A DNA stretch of 6,162 nucleotides, taken from Anaerolineae bacterium. GTDB lineage: Bacteria > Chloroflexota > Anaerolineae > Aggregatilineales > Aggregatilineaceae. Under the pieces are notes generated by a model. That model did not search any database, was not told where the DNA came from, and worked only from the letters and a program-made list of their open reading frames with translations. The translations under genes were made by a program, and so were the position numbers. Where the stretch lies: the NCBI GenBank assembly GCA_018056405.1, contig JAGPFT010000195.1:1-6162 (forward strand), given 5' to 3'. Position 1 is the stretch's first letter; every line of letters starts with the position of its first letter. This document shows positions 1 through 5,355 of the stretch, one piece after another.

Positions 1-62
1 ACCAGGGCGCAACAGACTGCTCGACAGGTTTAGCGCATACCGTCAAGCCTCGGCCTCGCCCA
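1..62. repeat. 62-bp direct repeat, copy 1
   Basis: This segment recurs at 213-274 with a single difference (G at 35, A at 247). On the minus strand it carries a short in-frame tail reading Gly-Glu-Ala-Glu-Ala-stop (stop at 43-45), so it may be the duplicated 3' end of a gene plus the sequence after it. The second copy follows directly on a palindromic element. This copy begins at the window edge, so whether a palindrome precedes it cannot be seen. Beyond position 62 the two copies diverge completely. Confidence 0.9.
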
Positions 63-116
63 CGCCGTCTGTCTCGTCGTCGCGCAGCATGGGCGCGATC
101 TCGGCGCGACTCATTG

Positions 117-210
117 ACCTCACCCCCTAGCCTCGCCCCGCTCGGCTTGCCCCCTCTCCATGCATGGAGAGGGGGCGGCGAGGCGCGCCAGCGCCGAGCG
201 GGGGTGAGGT
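117..210. repeat. 94-bp palindromic element, copy 1
   Basis: The outer arms are ACCTCACCCCC (117-127) and GGGGGTGAGGT (200-210). The core at 150-175 is a perfect palindrome with CCCCCTCTCC and GGAGAGGGGG arms around ATGCAT. Between core and ends lie blocks GCCTCGCC and GCTCGGC on the left, and GGCGAGGC and GCCGAGC on the right, so the blocks are complementary but not in simple nested order. The right arm also contains a small local hairpin (GGCGC, loop GCCA, GCGCC). A second copy in the same orientation lies at 1677-1770. No transposase is visible, so this is a non-autonomous palindromic repeat (REP- or MITE-like). Any role as terminator or mRNA stabiliser is inference. Confidence 0.85.
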
Positions 211-212
211 AA

Positions 213-274
213 ACCAGGGCGCAACAGACTGCTCGACAGGTTTAGCACATACCGTCAAGCCTCGGCCTCGCCCA
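213..274. repeat. 62-bp direct repeat, copy 2
   Basis: This is the second copy of the segment at 1-62, with 61 of 62 bases identical. It abuts the right end of the 94-bp palindromic element with two intervening bases, and the promoter region of the zinc-ribbon gene starts just after it. The 212-base offset means the duplicated unit includes the palindrome or was created by recombination around it. Confidence 0.9.
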
Positions 275-296
275 TCACGGAGGAGCCGTCAGATAT

Positions 297-327
297 GCGC
301 TGCAAAGCGCGGTACAATGAGGTTACA
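297..327 (+). promoter_or_regulatory. Putative promoter of the zinc-ribbon gene
   Basis: A good -10 hexamer TACAAT lies at 313-318, about 40 bases before the GTG start. No convincing -35 hexamer is visible; the best is GTCAGA at 288-293 with an over-long 19-bp spacer. A 5-bp inverted repeat with a GCAA loop (GCGCT 297-301, AGCGC 306-310) sits just upstream of the -10 and could be an operator. GTTACA follows the -10 after three bases (322-327), the same arrangement as at 5759-5773. Confidence 0.4.
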
Positions 328-347
328 TCCGTCACCAACCAGACCCA

Positions 348-352
348 AAGGA
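348..352 (+). promoter_or_regulatory. RBS deciding the GTG start at 360
   Basis: AAGGA at 348-352, seven bases before GTG at 360-362, is a normal Shine-Dalgarno arrangement. It supports GTG as the start, which places the first zinc-ligand cysteine at residue 8. No in-frame ATG with an RBS competes. Confidence 0.65.
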
Positions 353-359
353 CCCCCTC

Positions 360-1661
360 GTGAGCCAGGAACTGCAACAGTGCTCCTACTGCGGCGCGTA
401 CGTGCTGAGCGGCGACGCCATCTGCCCGCGCTGCGGCCATTCCCTGGAACCGGCTGTGCTGGACGAGCGCGCAGCGCCCGACCCGCCAACCGTCATTTTC
501 CCCGCGCCGCAAGAGGACAATTCGCCTGATCCGCAGACGGCGATCTTCCGCGCGCCGGAGGGAGAAGAATCGCCCGCCGCCGACACGATTGCCGCCGAGG
601 GGAGCGCTCTGCCCGCCGGTGGCGAGCCGCTGGACGCCGCTCTTGCGCCGGAGCCTGAAGAGGCGCGCCCGCAACCGCCTGAAGTGTTGCCCGGCCCGGC
701 AGAAGAAGCGCTCGCTGCCCGCGAAGACGACAGCGACGACGTGCCCGCCCCCGATTTCACCGCGCTCTTCCCGCCGGAGGAAGTCGAAGCGGAAGCGCGC
801 CTGCCCTTCCAGGACACCGATCACCGCGCGCCGGAGATCGTCCGTAAGGACACCCCGACGCACCTGGCGGGGGCAGTGCGCACTGTCCCGCCCGTCGAGG
901 TCGAAGCGGAGCCACTCCAGGAGCGCACCCAGATTACGCCCAGCCGCCAGGTCGTCGGGCCGGGATACATTGTGCCGCCCGCGCCCTACACGCCGCCGCC
1001 TTTTACGCCAATGTCCGCTGTCTACGGCTCCCCGCTCGGTTCTGGCTATGTCTACCTGCAGCAGCGTGTGGCCGAGTACCTCCAGGGCGGTTATCGCGTG
1101 CACAGCCATACGCCGGCCCAGGCGGTGCTCTCGTGCGGCAAGAATCTGGGCATCGGCGGGTGGATGCTGGCGCTGATCACGGTGATCGGCTTCGCCTGGT
1201 ACCTGCTCATCCTGGCCCTGAGCGGCTTCGCCGCCGACCGTGTGTACATCACTCTGGAGGCGGATGGGCGCGTCTATGAGGAGGGGCCGGGCGCGGCGCA
1301 CATCCGGCGCGGACGGGCGCGCGCGGGCCGCCGCTGGGCGCTCTTCGGCGGGGCGGTGCTGGCGCTCAGCCTGCTGCTGGCGCTGGTATTGGGGGCGGTG
1401 GCCACTACCTACCTGCGCGACGACGCGCACCAGGCCGCGCTGCGCGAGGCATACCCGGCCATCACCCTGTTTGAGGAACGCTTCAGCGACGTGGAGGCGG
1501 ACCCCGACGATGTACCCCTGGCCCGCGACGGTCTCGTGGTCTGGATCGTGCTGGCAGGGATCGCCGCCGTCGGAGTGTGGGGCGGGGCGACGCTGGCTGT
1601 GATCGGCACGGTGCATCACAGGGCGTATCGCGTGCCGGTGCTGCCGCTGCCCGGCTGGTGA
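360..1661 (+). CDS. Zinc-ribbon, Pro/Ala-rich three-helix membrane protein
   Basis: The 433-residue protein has no clear biochemical function. The N-terminus is a small zinc ribbon with ligands C8, C11, C22 and C25 (CSYC and CPRC). A long, low-complexity, acidic, Pro/Ala/Glu-rich linker follows at about residues 30-215 and is probably disordered. At about 230-262 comes a short conserved-looking segment (YLQQRVAEYLQGGYRVHS) of a kind that in Chloroflexota zinc-ribbon proteins precedes membrane helices. Three hydrophobic helices follow: about 264-290, 327-350 and 392-418. An Arg-rich stretch at 316-325, just before helix 2, suggests that loop is cytoplasmic. The likely picture is a membrane protein with a cytoplasmic zinc-ribbon head. 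The gene stands alone, between two copies of the palindromic element. A long Arg/His/Gln-rich antisense frame covers it but is a GC artefact. Confidence 0.85.
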   Translation: MSQELQQCSYCGAYVLSGDAICPRCGHSLEPAVLDERAAPDPPTVIFPAPQEDNSPDPQTAIFRAPEGEESPAADTIAAEGSALPAGGEPLDAALAPEPEEARPQPPEVLPGPAEEALAAREDDSDDVPAPDFTALFPPEEVEAEARLPFQDTDHRAPEIVRKDTPTHLAGAVRTVPPVEVEAEPLQERTQITPSRQVVGPGYIVPPAPYTPPPFTPMSAVYGSPLGSGYVYLQQRVAEYLQGGYRVHSHTPAQAVLSCGKNLGIGGWMLALITVIGFAWYLLILALSGFAADRVYITLEADGRVYEEGPGAAHIRRGRARAGRRWALFGGAVLALSLLLALVLGAVATTYLRDDAHQAALREAYPAITLFEERFSDVEADPDDVPLARDGLVVWIVLAGIAAVGVWGGATLAVIGTVHHRAYRVPVLPLPGW

Positions 1662-1676
1662 CAACGCTGGCAGGAG

Positions 1677-1770
1677 CCTCACCCCCTCAGCCTCGCTACG
1701 CTCGGCTCTTCCCCCTCTCCGTTGACGGAGAGGGGGAGGCGAGGCGCGCCAGCGCCGAGCGGGGGTGAGG
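1677..1770. repeat. 94-bp palindromic element, copy 2
   Basis: Same element and orientation as 117-210, starting 15 bases after the zinc-ribbon gene's stop codon. Outer arms are CCTCACCCCC (1677-1686) and GGGGGTGAGG (1761-1770). The core pairs CCCCCTCTCCG (1711-1721) with CGGAGAGGGGG (1726-1736) around TTGA. The right arm from about 1739 is nearly identical to copy 1, while the left arm and loop have drifted. As RNA this is a strong stem-loop just past a stop codon, so it may define the mRNA 3' end, but it lacks the T-run of an intrinsic terminator. The 62-bp segment that follows copy 1 does not follow this copy. Confidence 0.85.
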
Positions 1771-1865
1771 TAAAGTGAAGAGCCGCCCCAGACTACAAGC
1801 CGATCTCAACGCCTATCTGCCCCTCAACCCGCAAGCAGGAAGGGGCCTGGTGTGCGCGCTTTTCT

Positions 1866-1904
1866 CCCTTCCCCCCTTGTGGGGGAAGGGTCGGGGATGG
1901 GGGG
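1866..1904. repeat. CCCTTCCCCC hairpin repeat, copy 1
   Basis: CCCTTCCCCC (1866-1875) pairs perfectly with GGGGGAAGGG (1881-1890) around the loop CTTGT. The G-rich tail TCGGGGATGGGGGG follows. The same plan, stem plus a GGGGATnGGGG-like tail, recurs at 5660-5704, so this is a repeat family and not a chance hairpin. Confidence 0.75.
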
Positions 1905-1940
1905 AAAACAGGCACGGCCAAAGATGTGGGTCATGTATAG

Positions 1941-1990
1941 CCGTTAACGGAGAGGAGACGGACCGAGCGCAGCGAGGCCGGAGGTGAGGT
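1941..1990 (-). repeat. Solo half copy of the palindromic element, inverted
   Basis: Starting with the 10-bp palindrome CCGTTAACGG (1941-1950), this stretch aligns with the reverse complement of the left half of the element at 1677-1770. Shared blocks in the same order are CGGAGAGG, CCGAGCG, AGCGAGGC and GGTGAGG. The block order (CCGAGC before GCGAGGC) matches the left arm and not the right, which separates it from an ordinary right-arm copy. It has diverged more than the two full copies. It also runs into TTAAGAAGGGCGCGGCAAACT, loosely resembling the start of the 62-bp direct repeat. Confidence 0.6.
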
Positions 1991-2005
1991 TAAGAAGGGC
2001 GCGGC

Positions 2006-2027
2006 AAACTACCTGATAGTTTTTTTT
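2006..2027 (+). terminator. T-rich hairpin: weak terminator or UP element
   Basis: AAACTA (2006-2011) and TAGTTT (2017-2022) can pair around CCTGA, followed by more T in a run of eight (2020-2027). The stem is short and AT-rich, so as an intrinsic terminator it would be weak. It lies about 35-55 bases before the next -10 element, where an AT-rich UP element would sit, and that reading is equally possible. Confidence 0.3.
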
Positions 2028-2057
2028 CACTTCTAAACACCTTTTTATGGGTTTGGG

Positions 2058-2072
2058 TGATATGATGTTACA
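2058..2072 (+). promoter_or_regulatory. Extended -10 promoter of the propeller gene
   Basis: TGA followed by TATGAT (2058-2066) fits an extended -10 element (TGn-TATnAT). No good -35 lies 17 bp upstream, which is common for this promoter class. GTTACA follows directly at 2067-2072, as it follows (after three bases) the -10 elements at 313 and 5759. The predicted 5' leader to the ATG at 2140 is about 65 bases. Confidence 0.45.
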
Positions 2073-2124
2073 CAGAGGAGTGCGCCATCATAGGCGTGAG
2101 ACCGTTGGGGGGTATGAGTATTCA

Positions 2125-2131
2125 GGGAGGA
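2125..2131 (+). promoter_or_regulatory. RBS deciding the ATG start at 2140
   Basis: GGGAGGA at 2125-2131 lies eight bases before ATG 2140. The frame is open further up to an ATG at 2047, but that codon overlaps the predicted promoter, has no RBS and would bury the signal peptide behind 31 residues. The 2140 start gives a textbook signal peptide. Confidence 0.8.
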
Positions 2132-2139
2132 AAAAGTTC

Positions 2140-4164
2140 ATGCAACGGAAGCGCGTTTTGTCGTTATTCTGGAGCGCGGTCTTTGCCGTCTCGCTGCTGA
2201 GCGGGGCCGGCTTTGGCCGCGCCCAGACGGGTGTGACGGTGACGCTCACCCCGGCGGAAGTCGGCGTGGCGGAGACGGCGGTCATCGAGGGGCGCATCGT
2301 TTGTCCCGCCGGAAGCTGCGCCGCCTTCGCCGTAACCATTCGCTTCGACCGCGCCGTAGCCCGCGTCTGGACGGCCCGCCTCGGACCGTACCTGGGCGAA
2401 GGAGCGTTGGAGCGCGAGGTGGTGGTGGATAATGCCGCCGGAATCGTGCGCCTGTCGTACGCTGCCCAGGGAGCGCCTGCCGCGATAGGAGACGTTCTCT
2501 TCACGCTGGAAGTGGGCGGGCTGATCCCCGGCGAAGCGGCCTTCGCCATCGAGACGCTGGACATCACCGATGCGAACGGGGCGCTGCTGGCCTCCAGCGG
2601 GCAGGGCGCGACCGTCACCGTCTTCGAGACGGGCAAGATCGCCTTCTTCTCGCCGCCGGATAACCGCTGGGAAGTGGCTTTCACCTCCGAGCGCGACGGC
2701 AACCCCGAAATCTACGTGATCGGGGCCGACGGTACCGGTCCCCGCCGCCTGACTACCAACGAAGTCCTGGACGGCGCGCCGGACTGGTCGCCGGACGGGG
2801 CGCGCATCGCCTTCCACTCGGCGCGCGACGGCAACCTGGAAATCTACGCGATGAGCGCGGACGGGAGCGGCGTGCAGCGCTTGACCGATCACCCGGCCAG
2901 CGATTCCGAGCCGGACTGGTCGCCGGACGGGGCGCGCATCGTCTTCGTGTCGGATCGGGATGGCAACGAAGAGTTGTACGTCATGAATGCCGACGGGAGC
3001 AACGTGCAGCGCCTGACCGACAACCCAGGCGTTGACACGCAGCCGGCCTGGTCGCCGGATGGCCAGACCATCGCCTTCTCCTCCATGCGCGATGGCGTGG
3101 TGGAGATTCACCTCATGAACGCCGACGGCAGCGACGTGCGCCGCATCACCAACCTGTTCGGCGCGAATGGCTGGGTGCCGGCCTGGTCGCCCAACGGCCT
3201 GCTGATGGCGTTTCAGATCGAGCGCGACCGCCAGGCCGACATCTACCGCATGACCAGCGAGGGCAGCGAGGCGCTGCGCATGACCGAGCAGAGCGACCGT
3301 CTGGGCAGCCTGGACTGGTCGCCGGACGGGGGGTGGATCGCCTTCATGTCCGGGCGCAGCGGCTACGCCAACCTGTACGTCATGGACAGCGACGCGCAGT
3401 ACACCTTCCGCCTGACCGACGAGACCAACGAGAACTACGATCCCGACTGGCGACCCGTCTTCGAGCCGCTGCCGGCGGCGTGCAAGGTGCGCACCGAGTT
3501 CGAGCAGTTCGCGCGGGTGCGCGTGGGGCCGGGCGAGAATCGCGGCGTCTTCGGCTGGCTGCCCGCCAGGCAAGATTTCACGGTGATCGGGCAGGCGCTC
3601 GACAGCGAGGGCGAGACCTGGTGGCAGCTTGACAAGGACGAGATTCCCGGCAGTGAGTTTGCGGCGTCGCTGTGGGTGGCCGAAGAGGAAGTGGACGAGA
3701 TCGGCGACTGCCCCGGCGTGCCACAGGGCGAGATCCCACCGATCATCCCTGGTCTGCCACCGCCCGTTGTCGTAACGCCTGGGGGCGGTTGGGGGCCGTG
3801 CGGCTCGTGCGCTACTTGCGGCGGACCGGCCAGCGAATGCGTGACCTCGCCCGACGGGTTGTGCCTGTGGGACCCGGCCACGTGTGCGCCCCCGCCGCCT
3901 GGTGGGGAGTGCTACACGCTGACGACGCAGGTGGTAGATTACACGCAAGGGAAATGTGAGGGCAGCATCGCTGTGCGCGAGAAGCCCAACTGTGATGGTC
4001 AGTACCTACCGGGCAGTACTGTGAACCTTGTGGCTAATTACAACCAGGAGATCTGCTATATTGTCGGCTGGTCTGGATGTGGGCTTTCGGGCACCAGCCG
4101 TCAGGTCACAGTAACGATGTCCTCAAGTTGCACAGCGACTGTAACACTCGCTGCGGGGGGGTAG
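2140..4164 (+). CDS. Secreted cohesin-like / PD40 propeller / SH3 / InlB-repeat protein
   Basis: The 674-residue protein is predicted to be exported, with a basic N-terminus, a hydrophobic core and probable cleavage near GRA28|Q29. Domains in order: a cohesin-like beta-sandwich (about 30-163); a six-bladed PD40/TolB-like propeller (about 177-439) with DWSPDG-type motifs at W216, W260, W304, W349 and W393 and a last, degenerate one at W437, a strict period of 44-45 residues; an SH3-like domain (about 448-518; RVRVGPGENRG, then WWQL and LWVAEEEV); a Pro/Gly and Cys-rich linker (525-590); and an InlB-type bacterial repeat (about 591-671, with YIVGWSGC and VTVTMSSSC). The last 120 residues hold 12 cysteines, suggesting disulfides outside the cell. 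PD40 propellers bind proteins or glycans; the ligand here is unknown and no catalytic site is visible. Cohesin-like domains of this type need not belong to a cellulosome. The gene ends in tandem TAG codons and faces the nuclease gene. Confidence 0.9.
   Translation: MQRKRVLSLFWSAVFAVSLLSGAGFGRAQTGVTVTLTPAEVGVAETAVIEGRIVCPAGSCAAFAVTIRFDRAVARVWTARLGPYLGEGALEREVVVDNAAGIVRLSYAAQGAPAAIGDVLFTLEVGGLIPGEAAFAIETLDITDANGALLASSGQGATVTVFETGKIAFFSPPDNRWEVAFTSERDGNPEIYVIGADGTGPRRLTTNEVLDGAPDWSPDGARIAFHSARDGNLEIYAMSADGSGVQRLTDHPASDSEPDWSPDGARIVFVSDRDGNEELYVMNADGSNVQRLTDNPGVDTQPAWSPDGQTIAFSSMRDGVVEIHLMNADGSDVRRITNLFGANGWVPAWSPNGLLMAFQIERDRQADIYRMTSEGSEALRMTEQSDRLGSLDWSPDGGWIAFMSGRSGYANLYVMDSDAQYTFRLTDETNENYDPDWRPVFEPLPAACKVRTEFEQFARVRVGPGENRGVFGWLPARQDFTVIGQALDSEGETWWQLDKDEIPGSEFAASLWVAEEEVDEIGDCPGVPQGEIPPIIPGLPPPVVVTPGGGWGPCGSCATCGGPASECVTSPDGLCLWDPATCAPPPPGGECYTLTTQVVDYTQGKCEGSIAVREKPNCDGQYLPGSTVNLVANYNQEICYIVGWSGCGLSGTSRQVTVTMSSSCTATVTLAAGG
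2779..2941 (+). repeat. 31-bp exact repeats inside the propeller coding region
   Basis: Positions 2779-2809 and 2911-2941 are identical over 31 bases and 132 bases (44 codons) apart. They encode the PDWSPDGARI motif of two adjacent blades. Identity at the nucleotide level, including third positions, suggests recent blade duplication or gene conversion. Later blades at 3050, 3184 and 3315 share only parts such as CTGGTCGCC. Confidence 0.85.
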
Positions 4165-4192
4165 TAGCGGGTGACCAGCGGGAAAACGGAAG

Positions 4193-4278
4193 GAGGGGGA
4201 GGCCAGGTGGCTTCCCCCTCCCTGTGTAGGTGCGCCGCCGCTAAGAGACTTCCGAAGTTTTGGAAACTTCGGAAGTCT
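4193..4278. repeat. Composite two-hairpin repeat, copy A
   Basis: Hairpin 1 pairs GAGGGGGAGGCC (4193-4204) with GGCTTCCCCCTC (4209-4220) around AGGT, with one G-U pair. After 25 bases, hairpin 2 is a perfect 15-bp stem, AGACTTCCGAAGTTT (4246-4260) with AAACTTCGGAAGTCT (4264-4278), loop TGG. The same two-hairpin unit in the same orientation lies at 5396-5479, on the other side of the nuclease gene. It sits between two convergent genes and could end transcription from both sides, though it lacks T-runs. Confidence 0.9.
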
Positions 4279-4302
4279 GAACGCGCGGCGGCCAGACGTG
4301 GC

Positions 4303-4344
4303 ACAAGCGGGAAGTATGTCATACATCCCCACCTTCCCACTTGT
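4303..4344 (-). terminator. Inverted repeat after the nuclease locus, possible terminator
   Basis: ACAAGCGGGAAG (4303-4314) pairs with CTTCCCACTTGT (4333-4344) with one mismatch in 12. The loop region contains a second small palindrome, GTATGTCATAC. It lies 40 bases past the nuclease locus stop (4384-4386), where a terminator for minus-strand transcription would be expected. No U-tract follows, so the terminator call is weak. Confidence 0.35.
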
Positions 4345-4383
4345 AGCCATACCATACTGTCAGCAGACGACTCAGCGAATTGA

Positions 4384-4875
4384 TTAACCCCCTGGACAGA
4401 TTTCCTCACATGGCACACCATCTCCGTCCCCGTCACGCCTACTGCATCCGCACTGTTGCAGTTGAAAGTAGGCTTCTTGGCACGACGACATTTGGGGGCA
4501 AGTCTTGCCACAGTCGCACACAAAAGCAGGAGCAGGGGGTTGCGTAGGTTGGGCAGGGGCCGCTGGTGCTGCAGGGGCCGCCGCACCGGTTGGTGCTGCG
4601 GGAGCAGGGCGCGTCGGCAAGCTGCTAACATCCCCTTGCGCAGTGACAAGCCACCCTGCAATCCACATGTTGTTCGCCAGCACCAACCAATCACCGCTGC
4701 GTCCCACAGCTTGCGCGGTCTTTCCAGCGCCCAGAGTACCCACAACTGGATAGTTTGTGCCAGGGCCACTACGCAGGTTGACGTTATTGGCGACTGTTAT
4801 AGTTACGCCTGCAGCAAGAGGTGTTGGGGGGGGGGGACTGTTGCAGCACTCGCAAACGCACCGAAGGCATGGCAC
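4384..4875 (-). CDS. SH3b-Excalibur domains: frameshifted 3' part of the nuclease gene
   Basis: Only the part after the G-tract (from about residue 14) looks like real protein. The first residues (MPCLRCVCECC) overlap the nuclease frame and are its out-of-frame reading. After a short PPPPTPLAAG linker comes a bacterial SH3b domain (about 22-85; VNLRSGPGTNYPVVG, WLVLANNMWIAGWL), a Pro/Ala linker (about 91-116), and a C-terminal Excalibur-type domain (about 119-163) with paired cysteines and the calcium-loop motif DGDGDGVPCE. SH3b domains usually bind cell-wall peptides, and Excalibur domains often follow secreted thermonucleases. Joined to the upstream frame the product would be about 313 residues. 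An independent start at ATG 4875 is possible (AAAGGG four bases upstream) but would make a protein without a signal peptide, so I read this as the displaced C-terminus. Confidence 0.7.
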   Translation of the reverse strand: MPCLRCVCECCNSPPPPTPLAAGVTITVANNVNLRSGPGTNYPVVGTLGAGKTAQAVGRSGDWLVLANNMWIAGWLVTAQGDVSSLPTRPAPAAPTGAAAPAAPAAPAQPTQPPAPAFVCDCGKTCPQMSSCQEAYFQLQQCGCSRRDGDGDGVPCEEICPGG

Positions 4876-5324
4876 CCTTTGTTAGTCGCGGCTGCTTCGG
4901 CTTCCAGCACTTCAAAGTAGTCCGCAAAGGTCGTATCCGGTGGGTATTCAACGGCCTCAGCCCACCCGTCAGCAACTAAAGCTGCATTGACAAAAGTCCC
5001 GCCGACAAACACATAGCGCAACAGGCGGCCATAGCTATCGGTATTGCTCACATCGCGGAACATGGCAACTGTTTTGCCTTGAACCAAAGCAGCATTAGCT
5101 TGGGTCGCAGCACCGCCACAGCTCTCGTTGATTTCCGGCGTGTTGATACCGATATAGCGTATACGGACACGTGAATTATTGAGATCAACGTCAATGGTAT
5201 CTCCGTCCACAATGCTTACAACGCGGGCGACCTCTAGAGTCGTGTTTGAGGTCTGTCCAACAACCGTCTGATTGCTGGCCACAAGAAATAGAAGAACAAA
5301 AATGAGCAAACTTAGGCGTTTCAT
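4803..5324 (-). CDS. Secreted thermonuclease (staphylococcal nuclease family), 5' part
   Basis: The family cleaves DNA and RNA with a bound calcium ion. The 173-residue frame starts with a signal peptide (MKRLSLLIFVLLFLVAS; cleavage probably near G23|Q24). The SNase fold spans about 30-158. DGDT at 40-43 supplies the calcium-ligand Asp (D42, D21 in the staphylococcal enzyme). R56 and E64 in RYIGINTPE match catalytic R35 and E43, and R100 in DSYGR matches R87. The residue matching D40 is Asn61, a variation I believe occurs in other family members. C69 and C156 could form a disulfide. After ASAATVPPP (to 166) the frame continues with QHLLLQA and stops, while the SH3b and Excalibur domains continue in the -1 frame, so the last seven residues are probably not native. 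The gene has its own promoter and RBS and is less GC-rich than its neighbours. Confidence 0.88.
   Translation of the reverse strand: MKRLSLLIFVLLFLVASNQTVVGQTSNTTLEVARVVSIVDGDTIDVDLNNSRVRIRYIGINTPEINESCGGAATQANAALVQGKTVAMFRDVSNTDSYGRLLRYVFVGGTFVNAALVADGWAEAVEYPPDTTFADYFEVLEAEAAATNKGCHAFGAFASAATVPPPQHLLLQA
4826..4836. other. 11-G homopolymer at the nuclease frameshift
   Basis: Eleven consecutive G (C on the coding strand) lie exactly where the reading frame shifts between the nuclease domain and the SH3b domain. With 12 or 9 residues in the run the two frames join as ATV-PPPP-TPLAAG or the same with one proline fewer. With 11 they do not. Confidence 0.95.
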
Positions 5325-5330
5325 GGTCTA

Positions 5331-5337
5331 TCCTCCT
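5331..5337 (-). promoter_or_regulatory. Strong RBS of the thermonuclease gene
   Basis: On the minus strand AGGAGGA lies six bases before ATG (5324-5322). It is a near-perfect Shine-Dalgarno and fixes the start that gives the signal peptide. Confidence 0.85.
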
Positions 5338-5355
5338 AATTAGCTGTATTTACAT

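Larger units (their letters stand above)
1771..2046. other. Intergenic region, repeats only
   Basis: I see no credible gene between the palindromic element and the promoter of the secreted propeller gene. A 70-codon frame on the plus strand (1775-1987) runs through the repeats and has no RBS or recognisable protein features. The region holds a C/G hairpin, an inverted half copy of the palindromic element and a T-rich hairpin, listed separately. Confidence 0.7.

Noticed and set aside
43..114. 23-codon minus-strand mini-gene beside the palindrome
   Set aside because: The GAGG-like RBS is only three bases from the ATG and belongs to the palindromic arm. The peptide looks more like a gene-tail remnant than an independent gene.
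1..359. CRISPR array suggested by repeated segments
   Set aside because: Only two 62-bp copies with a palindromic element between them. No regular short repeats and spacers, and no cas genes.
255..1682. 475-codon minus-strand frame
   Set aside because: It is antisense to the zinc-ribbon gene, very rich in Arg/His/Gln, shows no domain, and its start lies in a palindromic repeat. It is typical of GC-rich antisense artefacts.
2047..2139. Upstream ATG extending the propeller gene by 31 residues
   Set aside because: It overlaps the predicted promoter, lacks an RBS and would hide the signal peptide. The start at 2140 has GGGAGGA at proper spacing.
2164..3948. 594-codon minus-strand frame
   Set aside because: It is antisense to the propeller gene and mirrors its repeated blades (recurring RPVRRPV-type runs). 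No RBS or recognisable protein feature.
4101..4769. 222-codon minus-strand frame across the end of the nuclease locus
   Set aside because: It crosses two hairpin repeats and overlaps the SH3b-Excalibur frame, which has clear domain motifs. The translation shows no coherent protein.
4456..4920. 154-codon plus-strand frame opposite the nuclease locus
   Set aside because: It is antisense to recognisable SH3b/Excalibur coding sequence and has no features of its own.
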